Source of the DNA: Fidelibacterota bacterium
Lineage (GTDB): Bacteria > Fidelibacterota > UBA8477
Length of the DNA: 40,731 nucleotides
Assembly (NCBI GenBank): GCA_021734045.1
Contig: JAIPJR010000013.1
Coordinates: 1-40,731 of the forward strand
Reading direction: 5' to 3'
The position numbers and the translations under genes were made by a program. Of this stretch, positions 33,793-40,731 are shown in pieces. The notes under the pieces are model-generated. The model made no database searches. It was not told the DNA's origin and worked only from the letters and a program-made list of their open reading frames with translations. The first letter of the stretch is position 1. Each line of letters opens with the position of its first letter.

Positions 33793-35178
33793 TTAAATGG
33801 GTAAAGGTTGTCCTGATGCTTCAGGGGGGATATAACTGGGCATATCTTCGAATGCCGCATATTTGTCGATAAAAGATAATTTCACTGATCCGGTGGGACC
33901 GTTTCTCTGTTTACCAATAATGATTTCTGCAATGCCTTCCTGCGCATTTCCATCCTCATCATGAAGATTGTATTTCTCCGGACGGTAAATAAAGGTCACC
34001 ACGTCAGCATCTTGCTCCAGCGAACCGGATTCACGCAGATCTGAAAGCATGGGGCGCTTATCCGTGCGGTTTTCCACTGCACGGCTCAACTGAGAGAGGG
34101 CGATAATGGGAATATTCAATTCTTTGGCCAATGTTTTCAGTGAGCGGGAGATCATGGAAATCTCTTGTTGCCTGTTTTCAATGCCCCGGGGACCAGTGAT
34201 GAGTTGGAGGTAATCCACGATCAGCAGCTTCACATCGCGTTCCGCTTTTAATCGCCGGGCCTTGGCGCGGATTTCCAGCACGGTCAGTGAGGCTGTATCA
34301 TCCAAATAAATAGGCGCGTTGGCCAGACGACCGGCTGCTTTTGATAATCGCCCCCACAGATTGCTGGGTAATTTTCCGGTTCGCACCAGGTGCGCATCAA
34401 CCCGCGCCTCACTGCACAAAAGACGCATGGCCAGCTGATAGGAAGCCATTTCAAGACTGAAAATCCCGACGGGAACATTGTGTTCGACAGCGGCATTCCG
34501 AGCTACGGTCAGTGCAAAAGCGGTTTTTCCCATAGATGGCCGGGCAGCCAGGATCACCAAGTCCGAATCCTGAAATCCCGATGTAATTTCGTCCAGCCGT
34601 TCAAACCCGGAAGGCACGCCCCGAACAGAACCTGGTGACTGGTGGGACTTTTCCACCATTTCAAATGCCGCTTCCAGAGCCGGCTTGATGGGTTCAAAAC
34701 CCTGATTTTTAAACCGGCGTTTGGAGATATCGAAAATGCGGCGTTCAATATCATCCAGCACATCATCAACATGATCTTTCGCTTCATAGGCTTCAGTGGA
34801 GACATTGCCGGCCAATGCAATAATATCCCGCAGCGTGGCTGCTTCCATTACGAGGCGCGCATAATACTCAACATTGGCGGTGCTGGGAATCGATTCAGCC
34901 AGACCGGTGATGTAATAGGCGCCACCCACGGCGTCCAACTCACCCATACGTTTGAGTACATCTACGACAACTAATTGGTCCACCGGCTCACTTTCAGCTT
35001 CCAATTGCATGATGGCTTTGAAGATTTTCTGATGCGCCGTTTTGTAAAAGAATTCCGGCTCCAGAAATTGGAGGACGATGGACACAGCCTCCTTTGACAG
35101 CATCATGCTGCCCAAGACGGCTTGTTCCGCTTCAATGTTTTGCGGCGGTACGCGCAGATTTTCGTTGGCAGCAGCCAT
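33793..35178 (-). CDS. dnaB: Replicative DNA helicase DnaB
   Basis: DnaB unwinds the replication fork. The 461-residue protein has the N-terminal collar (about 10-110, PPQNIEAEQAVLGSMM), a linker helix, and the RecA-like motor with Walker A ARPSMGKT (212-219), Walker B LLIVDYLQLI near 312-321, and the Arg-finger region PMLSDLRESGSLEQDADVV near 372-390. No intein is seen. ATG 35178 is used; an upstream open frame reaches 35307 but begins without the family opening. GGAAGGA lies about 11 nt upstream, inside the UDG gene. It starts 1 nt after the UDG stop. Confidence 0.96.
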   Translation of the reverse strand: MAAANENLRVPPQNIEAEQAVLGSMMLSKEAVSIVLQFLEPEFFYKTAHQKIFKAIMQLEAESEPVDQLVVVDVLKRMGELDAVGGAYYITGLAESIPSTANVEYYARLVMEAATLRDIIALAGNVSTEAYEAKDHVDDVLDDIERRIFDISKRRFKNQGFEPIKPALEAAFEMVEKSHQSPGSVRGVPSGFERLDEITSGFQDSDLVILAARPSMGKTAFALTVARNAAVEHNVPVGIFSLEMASYQLAMRLLCSEARVDAHLVRTGKLPSNLWGRLSKAAGRLANAPIYLDDTASLTVLEIRAKARRLKAERDVKLLIVDYLQLITGPRGIENRQQEISMISRSLKTLAKELNIPIIALSQLSRAVENRTDKRPMLSDLRESGSLEQDADVVTFIYRPEKYNLHDEDGNAQEGIAEIIIGKQRNGPTGSVKLSFIDKYAAFEDMPSYIPPEASGQPLPI

Positions 35179-35179
35179 T

Positions 35180-35884
35180 TTAACCAGCATCCTTCCGTTT
35201 GGCATTGTACAAGTCGCGGATTTGCTGAAAATCTTCCCACGCAGCCGGTTTAAAGCCTGAATTCCGTAAAAGCGCTGCCGGATGATAGGTAACCCGCAGA
35301 TCAACACCCTCGTAGGTGAATGGTTTCTGTCGCATGTTCTTAAGCTGGTCTTCCGTCCGCAAGAGCGTCTTCGCGGCCACCCGCCCCAAAGCCACGATAA
35401 GTTTGGGTTTAATCAGAGCTATTTGGTGGCGGAGATAGGGTTCACACTGCGCCACCTCTTCCGGCAGCGGGTCCCGGTTATTGGGTGGTCGGCATTTGAG
35501 AACATTGGCGATGAACACTTCTTCACGGCTCAGGTTAATTGCTGCCAATATTTTATCCAGCAATTGCCCGGCGCGCCCCACAAAGGGGATGCCCTGCATA
35601 TCTTCATCCCGGCCCGGTGCTTCACCAATCAGCATGAGATCCGCGTTCGGATTGCCCACCCCAAATACAAAATGGTTACGGGTTTGACCTAACGGACAGT
35701 TTTGACAGTTTTCAATCTCGTGTCGAAATGTCATTAAATCAGATGAATAGTCCTCATTGGCCTTTGCCGCTGAAGCAATTGTTCCATCACCTGAATCCGC
35801 ATCCGGGTCCGGACGATACAGGGGACCGCCAAAAAGCTCCATCTCTTCTGATAAAAATTGGCTTTTGGGAGTCTCAGCACTCAC
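35180..35884 (-). CDS. Family 4 uracil-DNA glycosylase (iron-sulfur)
   Basis: The 234-residue enzyme removes uracil from DNA. It has the [4Fe-4S] cysteines C60, C63 (ENCQNCPLG), C131 (KCRPP) and C147 (EVAQCEPY), the GEAPG motif at 87-91, the FVGRAGQLLD segment and TYHPAALLR near 197-205 with the catalytic His. It carries an N-terminal extension of about 45 acidic residues, as in proteins fused or related to phage SPO1 polymerase domains. The start is GTG 35884, 3 nt after rpoZ, with AGAAG 8 nt upstream. It lies between rpoZ and dnaB. Confidence 0.94.
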   Translation of the reverse strand: MSAETPKSQFLSEEMELFGGPLYRPDPDADSGDGTIASAAKANEDYSSDLMTFRHEIENCQNCPLGQTRNHFVFGVGNPNADLMLIGEAPGRDEDMQGIPFVGRAGQLLDKILAAINLSREEVFIANVLKCRPPNNRDPLPEEVAQCEPYLRHQIALIKPKLIVALGRVAAKTLLRTEDQLKNMRQKPFTYEGVDLRVTYHPAALLRNSGFKPAAWEDFQQIRDLYNAKRKDAG

Positions 35885-35887
35885 AGT

Positions 35888-36208
35888 TTACGCTTCTTGG
35901 GATTCAGATTCTTCGTCTGAGATTGACCATTCAATCTTTTTTCCCAGCAATTCGTTCAGCGCTTCGGTAACCGGCTTTTCCACTTTTTCAAACTCGATTT
36001 TTTTCAGTTCGAAATCCGGGTCACGCTCTTCAAGTTCATCAGTTCCGCTGATATCCTCCAGCGCTTCCTCTTCCCGGCGCTTCTCTTCGCGAATGATGAA
36101 CCGGTCGGCCCGAATCTGACGGGCGCGCTTGGCGATGACGGTAACCGCCTCGAACATATCCGGGGTGTGCTTTTCCAGCTCCCGGAAGGGTATTGTTTTT
36201 AATGCCAT
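35888..36208 (-). CDS. rpoZ: RNA polymerase omega subunit
   Basis: Omega helps to fold the beta-prime subunit of RNA polymerase. The 106-residue product carries the family's first helix (FEAVTVIAKRARQIRAD near 19-35), then a longer acidic stretch (about 40-70) and EKPVTEALNELLGKKIEW (about 77-94). It directly follows gmk, the common gmk-rpoZ order, with AAAGGAG 8 nt before ATG 36208. A longer charged linker than in E. coli omega is its only unusual trait. Confidence 0.9.
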   Translation of the reverse strand: MALKTIPFRELEKHTPDMFEAVTVIAKRARQIRADRFIIREEKRREEEALEDISGTDELEERDPDFELKKIEFEKVEKPVTEALNELLGKKIEWSISDEESESQEA

Positions 36209-36211
36209 GGA

Positions 36212-36838
36212 TTATTCTCCTTTTATGCTTGTTTCAGTACTCTTAAACTTTTTCGCCATCAACTGTGGACATTTTTTCTCCACAATTGCAATCATCTGCT
36301 GAGTTGCCTCATCCAGATCATCATTAATGATTTGTTCATCAAAATGTTCTCCCAACACCACCTCTTCCGGCATACGCTCCAGCCGAATCTGAATCTGCTC
36401 CGGAGAATCAGTCCCCCGGCGTTTCAGACGCGCTAGTAACGCCTCTTTCGATGGGGGGCGAATGAAAATGGAGACCGTGTCATCCGGGTACTGGGCTTTG
36501 ACATTGAGTCCGCCCTTGATGTCTATATCAATGAGGAGGATTTTTCCCGATTTGAGTGCATCCTCAACAAATGAACGGAGTGTTCCGTAAAGATGACCAT
36601 TTTTATTGTAAACTTCCTGCCATTCCACCAGCTCATTATTTTGAATTTTCTGAATGAAGGCAGGTTTATCGATGAAAAAATAGTGAACGCCATCCACCTC
36701 GTAATCCCGGGGCGGTCTGGTAGTGACGGAAACTGAAAATTGAATCTGGGGATATTTTTCCATCAGCCGTGCTTCCAGCGTCCCCTTACCGGCACCGGAT
36801 GGACCGGCAACGACGATTAATTTCCCCCGTTCAATCAT
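36212..36838 (-). CDS. gmk: Guanylate kinase
   Basis: Gmk phosphorylates GMP to GDP. The 208-residue protein has the P-loop GPSGAGKGTL at 12-21, the GMP-binding SVSVTTRPPRDYEVDGVHYF near 36-55, and IFIRPPSKEALLARLKRRGTD near 126-146. It overlaps yicC by 1 nt (TAATG) and is 3 nt from rpoZ. In this operon order (yicC-gmk-rpoZ) it supplies GDP, also the substrate pool for the rel gene three genes later. The length is normal. Confidence 0.96.
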   Translation of the reverse strand: MIERGKLIVVAGPSGAGKGTLEARLMEKYPQIQFSVSVTTRPPRDYEVDGVHYFFIDKPAFIQKIQNNELVEWQEVYNKNGHLYGTLRSFVEDALKSGKILLIDIDIKGGLNVKAQYPDDTVSIFIRPPSKEALLARLKRRGTDSPEQIQIRLERMPEEVVLGEHFDEQIINDDLDEATQQMIAIVEKKCPQLMAKKFKSTETSIKGE

Positions 36839-37716
36839 TACTGAATATTCTGAATTTGTTCACGGATTTTTTCCACTTCACTCTTTAGCTCAACTACCGC
36901 ATGGGCTATGTCTGATGAGTATGATTTACTCCCGATGGTATTTGCTTCACGATTCATTTCCTGCAGTAAAAAATTTAATCTGCGACCAGCGCTGGCATCA
37001 TTTTGCATAATCTGTCGAAAATGGTGGATATGCGTTTTGAATCTCACCAATTCTTCCGAAATATCCAGTTTATCAACCCAGATGACCATCTCCTGCTCCA
37101 ACCGTCGCTCATCGACATCAATTTCACTCAAATTTGACTGGATTTTATTGCGCAATCTTTCAACAGCCTCATCCACCCTTGGTTCAAAGCCATTCCCAAT
37201 CTTGGTCAGTAGCTGCTCCAAATTATCCAGTTGCCGGGACATAGCCTCTTCCAGATGCTGTCCTTCCACAGACCGCATCTCATCCAGCTTGTCAAGCGCA
37301 CGATTTAGACCGTCAATGCAGTCCTTGAAGAATGCATCCTGATCGGGGATTTTAGGCTCAAAATGAATCACATCAGGCAGTTGGAGCAGATCGGCGATGC
37401 TTAGACCAGAATCATTACCAGTCAGTTCGCCAGCAGTCCGACCAATGGCAACATAAGCCTCCGCAAGCTCCTGGTTGAGGACCGGAATCGCATTGAGCGA
37501 GCCCTCGTTGGGTAAATTAAGTGAAATTTGCAGTTTTCCCCGTGGGATGCGATTTTGGATAATGGGACGCGCCAGATCTTCGAACTCGGCCAGCATTCGC
37601 GGTTGGCGAAAATTCAATTCTAAAAAACGGCTGTTTACCGAGCGAACTTCGATGGTCAGATCAATCCCCGCATGTTTCACCTCCGCTTTCCCAAACCCTG
37701 TCATACTCATCAGCAT
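36838..37716 (-). CDS. yicC: YicC-family endoribonuclease-like protein
   Basis: YicC-type proteins have been described as endoribonucleases that influence small-RNA decay. The 292-residue product has the diagnostic opening MSMTGFGKAEV, VEVRSVNSRFLELNFRQPRML-type region (here EVRSVNSRFLELNF near 24-37), and the C-terminal DUF1732-like helices, with FLLQEMNREANTIGSKS near 248-264. ATG 37716 is the start, with GGAG 8 nt upstream; ATGs at 37710 and 37704 lie closer to the conserved motif. It is the first gene of the operon and has a consensus promoter right before it. Confidence 0.95.
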   Translation of the reverse strand: MLMSMTGFGKAEVKHAGIDLTIEVRSVNSRFLELNFRQPRMLAEFEDLARPIIQNRIPRGKLQISLNLPNEGSLNAIPVLNQELAEAYVAIGRTAGELTGNDSGLSIADLLQLPDVIHFEPKIPDQDAFFKDCIDGLNRALDKLDEMRSVEGQHLEEAMSRQLDNLEQLLTKIGNGFEPRVDEAVERLRNKIQSNLSEIDVDERRLEQEMVIWVDKLDISEELVRFKTHIHHFRQIMQNDASAGRRLNFLLQEMNREANTIGSKSYSSDIAHAVVELKSEVEKIREQIQNIQ

Positions 37717-37739
37717 CAGCGCGTCTCCAAAAGTGGCTT

Positions 37740-37768
37740 ATTATAATTGACCCCCGTTCCTATGTCAA
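37740..37768 (-). promoter_or_regulatory. yicC: Consensus sigma-70-type promoter for the yicC operon
   Basis: On the minus strand TTGACA (37763-37768) and TATAAT (37740-37745) match the consensus exactly, with 17 bp between them. The expected start of transcription is near 37733, giving a leader of about 17 nt with GGAG at 37725-37728 before ATG 37716. This is the clearest promoter in the window. Confidence 0.88.
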
Positions 37769-37889
37769 AATGTATATTGGATTTATGAAGCTTTTTATGC
37801 GCCCTATTCCAGAAATTAACCGACAAAAATCAAGGCTTTTTTTTCATCTATTTTAAATCGTTATTAATGCAACGACGGGAGTTCCTCAA

Positions 37890-39344
37890 ATGCTCGATAA
37901 TTGGATTACACTCTGGCACTGGACCACCTGGTTGGAGAAACAACTTCCCGGCTTTGTGCTGCAGGAGATATTCACATATCAGAAGCAGCGTATGGATCTA
38001 TTTTTCGAAAAGGATGGTGCCACGATTCAACTGGCGTGGCTCACCCATAAAAATCAGTTCACATTCTACACGCCGCGCACACCCTCAATCCCCCGCCGGC
38101 GCGTGGAGATTTTTAAAGATCACCTGCGCGATCCCGGTACCGTTAAAAATATTCTCCAGCACCCCGCATTTCCTCTGGTGCGGATAGAACTGGAAAACCA
38201 CCAGGCAATTATTTTTGACTTTCGTCACCCCAAGGGGAATGTGTATTTGTGTCAGAATACCGGTATTCAGGCACAATTTCTAAAGGCGGTTCCCTGGCGC
38301 CCGGTCCAAGAGAAATGGATGAATGCTGCGTCATTGAAACAGGCGGTTTTACAGCGTGACATCTCGCCACACCAATCCCAAAAAACTCCGCAGCCACTAG
38401 AAGCGGCTGACTTTGATTCAATGCAGTCGATCATTGCTTACTACAACCCCCTGCTGGATGACTCCACAAACCAATCAATCGCAGATATCGTGCGTCAAAT
38501 CCTGCATCAAGGCCGCCAAACCTCACCGGAAAATCAGGCTGAAAGTGTGGCGAAGCGCGGGAAAACGGTTCTCATGCGCTGGAAGCGGAAATTAAAGAAA
38601 CAATCGGCTGAAATTGTAGCTGTTGATACCGAAACCCTACAAATTCAAGCAGATGGGCTGGCCATTGCCATTGCAAGCAATATAACACCCCTGAAATCAG
38701 ACGAAATCAGACTTCCCGCCCATTTATCACCCAGCGGCAGTGAATTATCCATTCCGTTAAATCGAGCGCTCAGTCTCCAGGAAAATTTGGCTGGCCTTTA
38801 CCAGCAGGTTCGTAAACTGAAATCACGGCAATTGACTCACCAGCAGCGCATGGCCAAAACCCAGACGGAGATCGAAGCGCTGGAAACGATCCTCAAATCT
38901 GCCGATGAATCTGCTCTAAAACATTTTTTAGAACAGCACGGTGAGCGTTTTACCCGTAGCAATGAAGCACAATCTGAGCGCATCCCTTACCGGAAATTCA
39001 CCTCCCCTTCCGGGTTTTCCATCTTGGTGGGACGCAGCGCCCGGGATAACGATATACTCACCTTTAAACGCGCCAGTAAATTTGACTGGTGGTTTCACGC
39101 TCGGGGTGTTACCGGCAGCCATGTGATCCTGCAAACTGGAAAACAGACGCCCCAGCAGCGTGATTTGGTAATGGCAGCGCAATTAGCGGTACGGTATAGT
39201 GACGCGAAACATGCCGGCGTGGCACCGGTGAGTTATTGTCAGCGTAAGTATTTATCCAAACCCAAAAGTGGTGCGCCGGGTGCTGTGAAGATTTTTAAGG
39301 AAGAGGTTTTGACGGTGGAACCGTATCATGATACCCGGGAATAG
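37890..39344 (+). CDS. NFACT-family (RqcH-like) ribosome quality-control protein, divergent N-domain
   Basis: NFACT proteins such as RqcH bind stalled 50S subunits and, in bacteria, add alanine tails. The 484-residue product has an N-terminal domain (1-200), close to the Bacteroidota type (HWTTWLEKQLPGFVLQEIF), a coiled coil near 300-350, and the C-terminal NFACT-R/DUF814 domain (363-480) with SPSGFSILVGRSARDNDIL and DWWFHARGVTGSHVIL. It lacks the Gly-Arg-x-Ser-Asn element of many FbpA-type members (the corresponding strand reads FRHPKGNVYLCQ). GGGAG lies 8 nt before ATG 37890. It is divergent from yicC and convergent with hemW, with a 7-nt gap. Confidence 0.88.
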   Translation: MLDNWITLWHWTTWLEKQLPGFVLQEIFTYQKQRMDLFFEKDGATIQLAWLTHKNQFTFYTPRTPSIPRRRVEIFKDHLRDPGTVKNILQHPAFPLVRIELENHQAIIFDFRHPKGNVYLCQNTGIQAQFLKAVPWRPVQEKWMNAASLKQAVLQRDISPHQSQKTPQPLEAADFDSMQSIIAYYNPLLDDSTNQSIADIVRQILHQGRQTSPENQAESVAKRGKTVLMRWKRKLKKQSAEIVAVDTETLQIQADGLAIAIASNITPLKSDEIRLPAHLSPSGSELSIPLNRALSLQENLAGLYQQVRKLKSRQLTHQQRMAKTQTEIEALETILKSADESALKHFLEQHGERFTRSNEAQSERIPYRKFTSPSGFSILVGRSARDNDILTFKRASKFDWWFHARGVTGSHVILQTGKQTPQQRDLVMAAQLAVRYSDAKHAGVAPVSYCQRKYLSKPKSGAPGAVKIFKEEVLTVEPYHDTRE

Positions 39345-39351
39345 CGCTGCG

Positions 39352-40512
39352 CTAGACCATTAAATCTGCCGCAATATCATCTGCCAACAGGAGACCAGCA
39401 TTCGTTAACCGATAATGATCATCCACACAGACAATATGCTTCTGCAGCCATTTTGCCAGGCGTTTACCATGGCGTTCTTCAAATGTAACCTCAAAACGCG
39501 CTTGATAATCGCGGCGAGAAATACCATTACTAAGTCGTAGGCGGGTAAAAATGTATTCAGACACCCGCTGATCTTTTGTGAGCACCTCACTGCCCGCCTG
39601 GACCGGAAGCGTATTAGTCAGACGATGCAGATAGCCGTCCAGACTACGAACATTCCACCAGCGCTGGTTTTGGAAATATGAATGGGCAGATGGACCAAAA
39701 CTCAGGTAGGGAACCTGGGTCCAATAATTCAGATTGTGGCGGCATGCAAAACCGGGTCGGCTGTAATTGGAAATTTCATACGGCTCATAACCTTCTGCGG
39801 CAAGTAAAGCGCGACCATCCAGGTACATACCGGCATCGTCAATTTCCGGTAACATTTCAACCGTACGATGCGCAACCCAACGATGGAGCGCCGTCCCCTC
39901 TTCCACCGTGAGACTGTAGGCGGAAATGTGTTCCGGTTGCCACCGGATTACCTCTCTCAAATCCTCAAGCCACTGTGATTTTGATTGAGCGGGTATGGCA
40001 AAAATGAGATCAGTGTTAATATTATCGAATCCTGCTTTTCGGGCGGCTAGAAATGTCTCCAGTGCCTGATGCGGTGAATGAATCCGGCTCACGAATTTAA
40101 GCAGATTCGACTGCAAACTCTGAACGCCCATACTCAAACGGTTTACACCCAGGTGCCGGAATGCTTTTAATTTATCGGATGGCGCTTCACCGGGATTGGC
40201 TTCCAATGTAATTTCTACGCTGTCAGAAATGGCAAAGCGCTTGTAAACCGCATTCAACAAAGTTTCTACTTGACCTGGGGAGAGCAAACTAGGTGTCCCA
40301 CCCCCGATGAAAATGGTATCGAGGAAATGGTTCGATAGATCCAGCGACTCACATTTTTGATCGAATTCTGCTAAAATTGCACTTACAAAACCAGGTATCG
40401 TCGCCTCCCGTTTCGGAATGGAATAAAAGTCACAATAGACACATTTGACCTTACAAAAGGGGATGTGAAAATAGAGGCTTAAGGGTCTCTTTTTCGTTGA
40501 ATTCATAGCCAT
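39352..40512 (-). CDS. hemW: Radical SAM heme chaperone HemW
   Basis: HemW inserts heme into target proteins. The 386-residue protein has the radical SAM cluster motif C20-x3-C24-x2-C27-x-F (CKVKCVYCDF); the Phe after the third Cys distinguishes it from coproporphyrinogen dehydrogenase HemN, which has a fourth Cys. IGGGTPSLL near 69-77, NRLSMGVQSL near 124-133 and a HemN C-terminal domain follow. Starts at 40512 and 40506 are both open, with weak ribosome sites. It is the last gene before an insertion element, whose end lies about 80 bp upstream. Confidence 0.95.
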   Translation of the reverse strand: MAMNSTKKRPLSLYFHIPFCKVKCVYCDFYSIPKREATIPGFVSAILAEFDQKCESLDLSNHFLDTIFIGGGTPSLLSPGQVETLLNAVYKRFAISDSVEITLEANPGEAPSDKLKAFRHLGVNRLSMGVQSLQSNLLKFVSRIHSPHQALETFLAARKAGFDNINTDLIFAIPAQSKSQWLEDLREVIRWQPEHISAYSLTVEEGTALHRWVAHRTVEMLPEIDDAGMYLDGRALLAAEGYEPYEISNYSRPGFACRHNLNYWTQVPYLSFGPSAHSYFQNQRWWNVRSLDGYLHRLTNTLPVQAGSEVLTKDQRVSEYIFTRLRLSNGISRRDYQARFEVTFEERHGKRLAKWLQKHIVCVDDHYRLTNAGLLLADDIAADLMV

Positions 40513-40598
40513 CTCAAATCAAAGGCAGCCATGACGATTTTTCAAATGATTCCGCGGCACAATTTCAGGATTCACATAAGAATCTTTGTGGGTGTCAG

Positions 40599-40643
40599 GG
40601 GGCAGTCAAAATAGGCCAGTAAGGGGCAGTTGAAAACAGGCCA
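40599..40643 (+). repeat. Two direct repeats of about 20 bp inside the IS end
   Basis: The first copy reads GGGGCAGTCAAAATAGGCCA (40599-40618). The second (40623-40643) starts GGGGCAGT, has one extra base in its A-rich middle, and ends AGGCCA. They are typical of the repeated transposase-binding sites at IS21-family ends. Confidence 0.75.
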
Positions 40644-40697
40644 CCTCTAGAGAGAAAAACCTTTAGGTTCTCCGAATAAAAAAAGGGAGCCAAAGAG

Positions 40698-40731
40698 ATG
40701 GGAAATACTCTAAAGATGGACAAACAAGACC
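40698..40731 (+). CDS. IstA-like transposase, N-terminal fragment
   Basis: Only the first 11 codons lie in the window (MGNTLKMDKQD). The opening resembles IstA transposases, whose helix-turn-helix normally follows a MDK-type start. GGGAG ends 8 nt before ATG 40698. The position behind the IS21-type end repeats supports the call. The rest of the gene, and the expected istB ATPase gene, are outside the window. Confidence 0.6.
   Translation, partial: MGNTLKMDKQD

Larger units (their letters stand above)
40593..40731 (+). mobile_element. Left end of an IS21-family insertion element, truncated by the window
   Basis: The apparent left end begins TGTCAGGGGGCAGT at 40593. IS21-family elements start with TG and carry several copies of an end repeat that the transposase binds. 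Two such copies are present (40599-40618 and 40623-40643). The start of an IstA-like gene follows. The right end and target duplication lie beyond the window, so the boundary and family are inferred. Confidence 0.72.

Noticed and set aside
35179-35307. N-terminal extension of DnaB to 35307
   Set aside because: The added residues lie within the UDG gene, do not look like DnaB, and ATG 35178 begins just before the conserved opening.
1-40731. Search for a defence island, toxin-antitoxin pair, prophage, CRISPR array, tRNA or rRNA gene
   Set aside because: No such feature was seen on either strand; the content is housekeeping plus one insertion-element end. A covariance-model tRNA and ncRNA scan would be decisive and was not possible here.

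Overview
The window is a gene-dense piece of bacterial chromosome carrying 37 complete protein genes, one truncated gene at the right edge and no RNA gene I can recognise. All but two of the complete genes lie on the minus strand. The gene content points to a Gram-negative member of the Fibrobacterota-Chlorobiota-Bacteroidota supergroup or a sister lineage such as Marinimicrobia, Calditrichota or KSB1. The reasons are a TonB-dependent receptor with an N-terminal carboxypeptidase-regulatory-like domain, a LolA-like gene directly after ftsK, a complete batABCDE set, a UpxY/RfaH-like NusG paralogue and a Bacteroidota-type NFACT protein. A perfect TTGACA-N17-TATAAT promoter argues against a typical Bacteroidota, whose promoters differ. 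The phylum is an inference; I cannot settle it from sequence alone.

Layout from left to right. Positions 1-396 are non-coding and built of degenerate short repeats. They are followed by a small unknown cytoplasmic protein (397-867, plus strand). A TonB-dependent receptor (892-3396) stands alone. A cell-division/envelope run, gcvT-ftsK-lolA-like-flippase-like (3477-8725), is tightly overlapped. The lactate-utilisation genes lutABC (8874-11407) sit below a DNA-repair/translation run, yebC-ruvC-ruvA-nusG-like (11426-13845). The bat operon batA-B-C-D-E plus a SPOR-domain protein occupies 13888-19737. Next come gatA, tatA, a DUF4321 protein, pssA and psd (19820-23239), which make the PE membrane, Tat export and the Glu-tRNA amidotransferase. 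An HtrA protease, a small sulfatase-fold protein and a UDP-glucuronate-4-epimerase-like gene precede truA and an orphan ecfT (23373-28007). Two unknown envelope proteins lead to lnt, ruvX and an HU/IHF gene (28012-31548).

The right part is a long operon read from one strong promoter at 37740-37768: yicC-gmk-rpoZ-UDG-dnaB-rel, probably running on into HU-ruvX-lnt. It links nucleotide supply, RNA polymerase, replication, the stringent response and nucleoid structure. A divergent NFACT (RqcH-like) gene faces a hemW gene. The left end of an IS21-family element lies about 80 bp upstream of hemW and runs off the window.

The genes are ordinary housekeeping genes and I see no defence island, CRISPR array, prophage or biosynthetic cluster. 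The more interesting signals are in expression. ruvC appears to start at CTG. ftsK has no ATG, GTG or TTG in its required N-terminus and is in frame with the gcvT stop codon. Several genes start at GTG or TTG. Overlaps of 14 nt recur. A two-state hairpin lies between HU and ruvX.
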